Positions 22,215 through 27,719 of a DNA stretch of 27,719 bases are shown in pieces. The stretch comes from SBAX01 sp043806315 (GTDB taxonomy: Bacteria; Planctomycetota; Phycisphaerae; UBA1845): assembly GCA_043806315.1 (NCBI GenBank), contig JAZDHF010000163.1, forward strand, positions 1 through 27,719. Direction: 5' to 3'. The first letter of the stretch is position 1, and the number at the start of each line of letters is the position of its first letter. Below the pieces are notes generated by a model, which was not told where the DNA came from, did no database searches, and saw only the letters and a program-made list of their open reading frames with translations. A program made the position numbers and the translations under genes.

Positions 22215-22643
22215 ATGTGGCCCCCAATACCCGCGAGATACAGACGGCGCTTCGGGACCCAGCAACTATGGAGCATGTTAGCACAACGGCAGTTCTGACA
22301 CAACCTGCTTAACTCAAATTGAGCACCTTCTCTGGGACTCGTGGATAGGTTGGATCGGGGTGGGCCGTAGGCTTGGGGGGCGGCCCACCGGAGCGGCGAA
22401 AAAGCCTCAAAAACCACCTTTTCGGCCTTGAAATCGGGTCATGCTTGGTTGATGTCGGTATAGGATCGGCCGTAGCCCCATAGGTCCCGATGCTTGAAGG
22501 TCTCCGCACGCCGGGACTTGTCGCCGCCCTCGGTAACTCGTAACTCGCGTCCGGAAGGGCCCGCCCGCTCGCCGCCCACCGCACGCCGGCCGTAGAGGAC
22601 GGTTTGCTTGCGAAGACCGGCGGCAACCTGTATCCATCCGCCT
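22215..22643. other. Divergent promoter region between the mosaic-protein gene and proS
   Basis: This 429-nt gap must carry promoters for both genes. The one clear structure is a 9-bp stem, GGTGGGCCG (22359-22367) with CGGCCCACC (22381-22389) around a 13-nt loop, well upstream of proS. I see no T-box signature and no convincing SD before proS. Shadow frames cross the region but none is protein-like. Confidence 0.55.
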
Positions 22644-24383
22644 ATGAAATGGACCGAATACTTCATCCCGACGGCCAAGGAGTCGCCCGCGGACGCGACC
22701 GTGCCTTCGCATCAGTTGATGATCCGCGCCGGGCTGATCCGCCAGGTCGTCGCCGGGGCGTACACCTATCTTCCCCTCGGCTACCGCTGCCTGCGGAAGA
22801 TCGAAGCCATCGTCCGGGAGGAGATGAACCGCGCCGGGGCCATCGAGCTGAACATGCCGGCCATGCACCCCATCGAGTGGTGGGAGCAGACGGGCCGCGT
22901 GGCCGCGATGGGCGACGTGCTCATCCGTCTCGGCGGCGGCGGCCACGATGACTGGCGCTCGCGCACCGTGCTGGGTCCGACGCATGAGGAGGTCATCACC
23001 GAGATCGCCCGCGCCTACTTGAACAGCTACAAGCAGCTCCCCGTCAACTTCTACCAAATCCAGACGAAGTTCCGCGGCGAGGCCAGGCCCAAGAGCGGCG
23101 TCCTCCGCACCCGCGAATTCCTGATGAAAGACGCATACTCTTTTCATTCGCACAAGGAAGGTCCGGGCGGACTCGACGAGGGTTACCGGAGAATGTACGA
23201 CGCGTACTGCGCCATCTTCGGCCGCTGCGGTTTGCCCTACATCGTGGTGGAGGCGGAGTCCGGGCCCATCGGCGGCGACGCCTCCCACGAGTTCATGGTC
23301 CCCACCGACGCGGGGGAGGATTACCTGGTGCAGTCCGAGGACGGCTCGTATGCGGCCAATCTCGAACGTGCCGCTGTGGCCCCACTGCCCGACTTGCATG
23401 ACGGCGGCAACACGCCGCTGCGCGAAGTGCACACGCCGGGCTTCAGGACGATCGACGAAGTGTCGGGCTTCTTGAAATGCGAGCCGCGGAAAATGATTAA
23501 GACGATCATCTACGAAGCCGACGGCTCGCCGTTGGTGGCCCTGGTCCGCGGCGACCACGAGGTCAACGAGGCCAAGCTGTCTCGCTTCGCCGGTGTCGGC
23601 AAGGTGACACCCGCCGGACCCGACCTGATCCGCAAGCTCACCACAGCAGAGGTTGGATTCGCCGGTCCGGTCGGGCTCAAGGCCCGGGTCATCGCCGACC
23701 AAGCGGTGACGGTGATGCACGACGCCGTCACGGGGGCCAACAAAACCGATTACCATGTGACGGGCGTCAACCCCGGTCGGGATTTCGTAGTCAAAGAATC
23801 GGGCGACATCCGTAGGGCCGTCGAGGGCGACGGCGCGCCCAACGGCTCGCCTCTTACGTTCAAGAAGTGCATCGAGATCGGCCACGTGTTTAAGCTCGGG
23901 ACCAAGTACTCCGAGTCGATGCAGGCGACGTGCCTCGACGCGGAGGGAAAGGCCAAGCCCTTCATCATGGGTTGCTACGGCATCGGTCTGAATCGCATCA
24001 TGGCCGCCGCCATCGAAGCCTTCCACGACGACAAGGGCATCTCCTGGCCGATGAGCATTGCGCCGTTTCACGCCGTCGTCTGCGCTCTCGACATCCGCGA
24101 GGAGGCGGTCACGTCGCTCTCCAAGAAGCTGCACGACGAACTGGAGGCCGCGGGCGTGGACGTGATCCTCGACGACCGCGACGCCCGTCCGGGCTTCAAG
24201 TTCAAGGACGCGGAGTTGATCGGCTTCCCCATCCGCATCACCGTCGGCAAGAAGGGCCTCGCGGAGGGCGTGGTGGAGTTGCAAATACGCCGCACCGGCG
24301 AAACTCAAAAAGTCGCGCCCGACCGGATCGTCCCCACCGTCCGCCGCGTTGTCGACGCCGCGCTCCACGCTGAACGGACCTGA
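22644..24383 (+). CDS. proS: Prolyl-tRNA synthetase, bacterial type with editing domain
   Basis: This cytosolic class II synthetase charges tRNA-Pro. The length of 579 aa fits the bacterial form (about 570). The start MKWTEYFIPTAKESP gives the typical N-terminus; 12 further in-frame residues upstream are not conserved-looking. Class II motifs are clear: LGPTHEE at residues 110-116, F143-R-G-E146 within KFRGEARPKSGVLRTREFLMKDAYSFH (motif 2), and G443-CYGIGLNR451 (motif 3). Residues about 225-400 carry the YbaK-like INS domain that hydrolyses mischarged Ala-tRNA-Pro (KMIKTIIYEADG, ALVRGDHEVNEAKL, GPVGL). The C-terminal anticodon-binding domain ends with IRITVGKKGLAEGVVELQIRRTGE. No SD precedes the start, so initiation may rely on an unstructured leader. 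It is divergent from the mosaic-protein gene. Confidence 0.97.
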   Translation: MKWTEYFIPTAKESPADATVPSHQLMIRAGLIRQVVAGAYTYLPLGYRCLRKIEAIVREEMNRAGAIELNMPAMHPIEWWEQTGRVAAMGDVLIRLGGGGHDDWRSRTVLGPTHEEVITEIARAYLNSYKQLPVNFYQIQTKFRGEARPKSGVLRTREFLMKDAYSFHSHKEGPGGLDEGYRRMYDAYCAIFGRCGLPYIVVEAESGPIGGDASHEFMVPTDAGEDYLVQSEDGSYAANLERAAVAPLPDLHDGGNTPLREVHTPGFRTIDEVSGFLKCEPRKMIKTIIYEADGSPLVALVRGDHEVNEAKLSRFAGVGKVTPAGPDLIRKLTTAEVGFAGPVGLKARVIADQAVTVMHDAVTGANKTDYHVTGVNPGRDFVVKESGDIRRAVEGDGAPNGSPLTFKKCIEIGHVFKLGTKYSESMQATCLDAEGKAKPFIMGCYGIGLNRIMAAAIEAFHDDKGISWPMSIAPFHAVVCALDIREEAVTSLSKKLHDELEAAGVDVILDDRDARPGFKFKDAELIGFPIRITVGKKGLAEGVVELQIRRTGETQKVAPDRIVPTVRRVVDAALHAERT

Positions 24384-24525
24384 CGATCAGGACCCGGAGT
24401 CCCGGCCCGCCGGGAGAGCGGTCTATCCGAGCCGCGACCGTCAGGGAGCGGGCAATGAAGCGCCACCCTTCGTGGGTCGCGCGGTTCTTCGTGCCAACTC
24501 CGTGTCACCTTCATCACCCACAGCC

Positions 24526-24545
24526 CCACTGCTCAAGAGCAGTGG
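24526..24545. repeat. Perfect short palindrome
   Basis: CCACTGCTC (24526-24534) and GAGCAGTGG (24537-24545) form a 9-bp stem around AA. It lies 143 bases past the proS stop codon, with no T-run, so it is probably a repeat element and not a terminator. Confidence 0.8.
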
Positions 24546-24617
24546 CACACCCGTCGTAGACAGTGCCACCCCGGCCGGAAACTCGCACGATGCCCGGCTC
24601 AATGAAGGAGAAAGGGA

Positions 24618-24851
24618 TCAAACTCCCGACGGCCAAAGCCAGCCGAAAGTCACGCCTGTTACGAGCCCGTACACCACGCCGTCAGAAACGAACTTGAACG
24701 TAATGGACCACTTCTGCCCCTTCCAGACGGAGTCCGGAAGGGCGCCCATCGCGTAGCCCAGGATCGCCGCCTCACCCAAGGCGCCCGCAGTCCACGGGGC
24801 CGACAATGGTGCGAACGCATCTGGACCGCGATCGCCACCTGTACGCAACAA
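24618..24851 (-). pseudogene. Likely truncated small two-helix membrane protein
   Basis: The last 55 codons translate to two good membrane helices separated by a polar loop: GALGEAAILGYAMGALPDSVW, then KGQKWSITFKFVSD, then GVVYGLVTGVTFGWLWPSG. This segment is clearly protein-like and resembles the C-terminus of small membrane proteins I have seen in planctomycetes, though I cannot name a family. Upstream of it the frame becomes Arg/Pro/Asp-rich with only a TTG start (24851) and no ribosome site, so the N-terminal half seems lost or frameshifted. It could be a short intact gene starting at the TTG. A decayed 5' end is more likely. Confidence 0.4.
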
Positions 24852-24975
24852 GGCCGATCGGTGTTCGAGTACCTACACGAAGCCACCACCGCCCACTTCC
24901 AGGGTCAACCGATTCCCTAGCTCCTCCCCGCCGGACCGTGAACGGTTAGATTCCCTTTTTGCGTCCCGGTCGTAC

Positions 24976-27333
24976 CTACGGTGTGGGCGCCACACTCCCC
25001 GAATCCGAAGTCGGCGTGCCGCCCGACCCCGCGACTCCGACCGTCGAGACTCCGCTGCCCGATGATCCGCTGCCGCCGTCCACGGGTTGGGTCTGGTCAA
25101 GAGATGCGGGTTCCGGACGAAGAACGTCCGGCGGCGGGGCGATGTCGGCTTGGCCGTAGAACAACTCGGCCTCAACCGTCGATACGTCGCTCGTTGCCGC
25201 CTGGCGGACGCCCAGGTTGGTCACGGCGTAGACCTTTTCGCCGATGAACACGCCGCGGGTGAACGAGGCGCCCCAATACCCGGCCTCATCGAAGCGCGTA
25301 CTGATCCGCCCCAGTTCCGTCAGGCCGCCGTCGGGCGAGGCGCTGTAAACGAACACGCCGTCGAATCCCTGAGGTTCCGGCAGCGGGTCGATGACCTCGA
25401 CCGGTCCCTCGACCGGTTCAATGCCTGTCCCTCCGTCCGTCGTGCCGCCGTCGCCCTCGATGAAGATCACGTCGTCGTAGTCGGGATAGATCGACACCGG
25501 CAGGGCCACCATGCCCCGCTCCGCGAAATAGGTGAAGGCCTTGGGGTCCCACAAGGCTTCGGAGTAGGCCCCGGTGTCCGTGCCGATGACGACGTTGGCC
25601 GATTGAACCGGATTGGCGAAGTCGGTCACGTCGAAGATGGACAGTTGCACGCCCCAGTTGCCCGACTGGCCGGGCGGCGGAACGTACTGCCCGACCGTCA
25701 GAATGTGGTTCGCGTCCATCGGCGTCAGGAACGTCGAGTATCCGGGCACTTCCAGCTTGCCGACCAAGCGCGGGTTTGTCGGCTCGGACAAATCCACGGT
25801 GAAGAGCGGGTCGGTCTGCAGGAACGTCACCAGGTATCCGCGATCGCCGAGGAAGCGGGCTGACTGGAGAGTCTCGCCGACGGCGATATTTTCGATGCTA
25901 CCGACGACGGTGAGTGTGCTGCCCTGGTGGCCGAGGACGTAGACCTGATTCGACGACTCACTCACGATTCCACCGCCGAACTCATTGAAGAACCACGTGG
26001 GGTCGATCGTCGTCGCCACGCGAAGGTTGTCGGCGTATTCGCTCATGGAATACTGGTTCAGGATTCGGCCCTGAACGGTCCCGGTTGCGACCGGCGTCGC
26101 GCTGCGGTTTGAATAGGCGAACTTGTAAACGTCGGTGGTGGTCCGGTTATTGCCTTGCCAGTCGTAGTTGGTGTCGGTCAGATACAACGCTTGCAGAGAC
26201 GAGTAAATCAGCCCCGGTTCGGCCACCACGCCCACGGCGGTGAATTGGGCATTGTTGTCCACGTCGAGGCTCACCAACGTCACCACGCCGAACCCGTCGG
26301 AATCGACCGGGTGGTACAGTTCCCGCCAGGTGACCACCGTGCCGCCGGACTCCGTGCCGTCGGCGTCGGCGCGGGTGTAGGTGGGGAGGAGCGTGTTGAC
26401 ATCGACCCCGGTCACGTCCAGTTGCGCCTGCCCTAACATCGGCATGACGTCGAAGTAGTACTCCTGATAGTTGGCCACGACCATGTGCAGCACGCCGTCA
26501 ATCATGCGTGTGGCCGACTGGGTGCCGTCGAATTTCGTCTCCGAGAGGACCGCCGGACTGGACCGCGACGTGACGTCGACAACGGCGACGATCGTGTTGG
26601 GCCTCTCGTAGACGAAGTCGCCGTCGACGAGCGGGGGGGAGATCGAAATCGGCGCCTCCGTGCTGATCTCCACCGCAGTTGGAGCATCCGCGCTTGTGGA
26701 AGCGTCCGCCGGCGCGGCGTCGGCAGCAACGGCCGGCGCGTCTTTCATCATCATGCCTACGCCGCCGAGGGCGTAGTAAAACCCGCCGCTCGTGGTGATG
26801 GCCACGACCTTGTCACCGTACAGGTAGAGGTCACGTCCGTATCCTTTCAGCGGCGTCTCACTGACGACGGCCATTGATTCGGGCGGCGAGACCTGGACGA
26901 TCCGCAGAATGCTTCCACTGCCATCGTTCAGGCTGTCGATCATGTACAGGTACGTGCCGTCGGTTTTGACGACATCGGCCTCATCGACGCCGGCTTCCTG
27001 GATCGTCGTTCCGGAGAAGCTGTCGTCGCCGGGTGCCGGCGCGGGAGTGGCCTCGGGTGCAGCGGGTGCGCCGCCCGTCGCCCCACCGTCGACGGAATCC
27101 AGCGGCGCCGCCCCTTCCATGCCGCCGCGGTTCATGTCCGCGAACGAGGAGTTCCGCTGGCCGATCTGCCGCTTGAAGTAATCGGAGAGTTCACTCTCGG
27201 ATTGGAAGGCTTTGAGTTCGGGCGAACCCGTCTCGCCCGGACCGGGCGGTTGGATTAGGTCCCAGATCAGGTTGCAACCGGGCAGGCCGGCAACGACGAA
27301 CAACAAACCGAACCATTTCGCAGGACGACACAT
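24976..27333 (-). CDS. Beta-propeller domain lipoprotein (secreted C-terminal beta-propeller family)
   Basis: A 785-aa lipoprotein. The ATG at 27333 lies eight bases after GGAGG, and the signal ends in GLPGC with the likely lipidated C20. After a Gly/Ala/Pro-rich linker the conserved entry of the Beta_propel family appears: TIQEAGVDEADVVKTDGTYLY, with E113 in EAGVDEADVVKTDG. Propeller strands follow through about residue 690, including PPLVDGDFVYERPNTIVAVVDV, ARFLGDRGYLVTFLQTDPLFTVDLSEPTNPRLVGKLEVPGYSTFL, and GFDGVFVYSASPDG. An Ala/Asp/Ser-rich insertion of about 45 residues (about 190-235) interrupts an early blade. The C-terminal 65 residues are a Gly/Ser/Pro/Thr-rich tail with no anchor motif. 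The family's function is unknown; extracellular binding is the usual guess. Confidence 0.92.
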   Translation of the reverse strand: MCRPAKWFGLLFVVAGLPGCNLIWDLIQPPGPGETGSPELKAFQSESELSDYFKRQIGQRNSSFADMNRGGMEGAAPLDSVDGGATGGAPAAPEATPAPAPGDDSFSGTTIQEAGVDEADVVKTDGTYLYMIDSLNDGSGSILRIVQVSPPESMAVVSETPLKGYGRDLYLYGDKVVAITTSGGFYYALGGVGMMMKDAPAVAADAAPADASTSADAPTAVEISTEAPISISPPLVDGDFVYERPNTIVAVVDVTSRSSPAVLSETKFDGTQSATRMIDGVLHMVVANYQEYYFDVMPMLGQAQLDVTGVDVNTLLPTYTRADADGTESGGTVVTWRELYHPVDSDGFGVVTLVSLDVDNNAQFTAVGVVAEPGLIYSSLQALYLTDTNYDWQGNNRTTTDVYKFAYSNRSATPVATGTVQGRILNQYSMSEYADNLRVATTIDPTWFFNEFGGGIVSESSNQVYVLGHQGSTLTVVGSIENIAVGETLQSARFLGDRGYLVTFLQTDPLFTVDLSEPTNPRLVGKLEVPGYSTFLTPMDANHILTVGQYVPPPGQSGNWGVQLSIFDVTDFANPVQSANVVIGTDTGAYSEALWDPKAFTYFAERGMVALPVSIYPDYDDVIFIEGDGGTTDGGTGIEPVEGPVEVIDPLPEPQGFDGVFVYSASPDGGLTELGRISTRFDEAGYWGASFTRGVFIGEKVYAVTNLGVRQAATSDVSTVEAELFYGQADIAPPPDVLRPEPASLDQTQPVDGGSGSSGSGVSTVGVAGSGGTPTSDSGSVAPTP

Positions 27334-27719
27334 GGCAGGAACCTCCGTATTGTCTCACTTTAGCGGACGTTGTTCGTCCGCCGCGCTCACCTCTTGCCGC
27401 GCCTCCCAAGTATGCGTTACCCAAGTGCCCGGTCAAGGCGGATCCCTGCGTTGCGAAGTCGTTGCACGCAGGCGAAGACCCCGGCCACACTGCGAGGAAA
27501 CGACTTTCATTTGCACTTGTCATTTCGGACGAGGAGGGCGAGGGGTACGCCGAAAAGGCGGCCGAGTGGCGGGCGAGACTAGCCCAACTTCCGCACCCTT
27601 GTGCAGAAAATGCTGTAATACAAGGGTCTACGCGTTTTTTCCGTCACTATGCGGCACCTCGCCCTCGGACCAGGTCTTCCTTGGGGCCATGATCTTCATC
27701 GGAACGCCCAGGAGCTCGT
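27334..27719. other. Terminal stretch with no supported gene
   Basis: This 386-nt piece upstream of the beta-propeller lipoprotein gene contains its promoter region. Only Arg/Pro-rich frames are present. Short A/T-richer sequence near 27590-27645 (TGTAATACAAGGG and a T-run) could be promoter or terminator DNA, but I cannot assign it. Confidence 0.45.

Larger units (their letters stand above)
24384..24975. other. Intergenic gap with repeats and a small membrane-protein fragment
   Basis: About 590 nt lie between proS and the end of the beta-propeller lipoprotein gene. The gap holds a perfect 20-nt palindrome at 24526-24545. A segment near 24430 (GAGCCGCGACCGTCAGGGAG) also looks like repeat material. 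A minus-strand frame at 24618-24851 ends in protein-like hydrophobic sequence. Confidence 0.55.

Noticed and set aside
22215..22643. Possible T-box leader before proS
   Set aside because: No T-box sequence or specifier-loop structure, and no terminator/antiterminator pair, can be seen.
22407..24368. 653-codon minus-strand frame opposite proS
   Set aside because: It is the exact shadow of proS, which has all class II synthetase motifs. The antisense product has no recognisable domain.

Overview
The window reads as chromosome from a high-GC planctomycete, most like the Phycisphaerae or related environmental lineages. This is inferred from content, not from a database search. The clues are very large secreted or lipid-anchored mosaic proteins with dockerin-like Ca-binding repeats (D-x-N-x-D-G-x-x-D), Cys-rich GACC-type modules, FG-GAP and PQQ-like propellers, singly spaced genes with long intergenic gaps, and many short palindromic repeats. 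No rRNA, tRNA, CRISPR array, transposase or phage gene was seen.

Layout: a membrane protein (199-732) lies behind a long SD-containing hairpin. A PLP-dependent trans-sulfuration enzyme (1094-2299) follows on the plus strand. A long minus-strand run (12264 down to 2487) then holds a winged-helix-like small protein, an M14 carboxypeptidase, a MATE exporter, purN, a UbiD decarboxylase, a TPR-type lipoprotein, an S9 prolyl oligopeptidase and a 94-aa unknown. The plus strand resumes with a 1092-aa FG-GAP lipoprotein and a P1B metal ATPase. These converge on a 1252-aa secreted mosaic protein on the minus strand. proS (plus) is divergent from that gene. A minus-strand beta-propeller lipoprotein (24976-27333) closes the window.

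Apart from the M14/winged-helix pair, the genes look independently expressed, mixing housekeeping functions (purN, proS, sulfur amino-acid metabolism, UbiD) with envelope and secreted proteins. I do not see a coherent new multi-gene system. The most distinctive signal is the density of small repeat elements in nearly every gap. At two places such elements lie inside coding sequence: an in-frame insertion in the UbiD gene, and the C-terminal tail of the mosaic protein. Several short coding remnants in the gaps suggest small genes decaying there.
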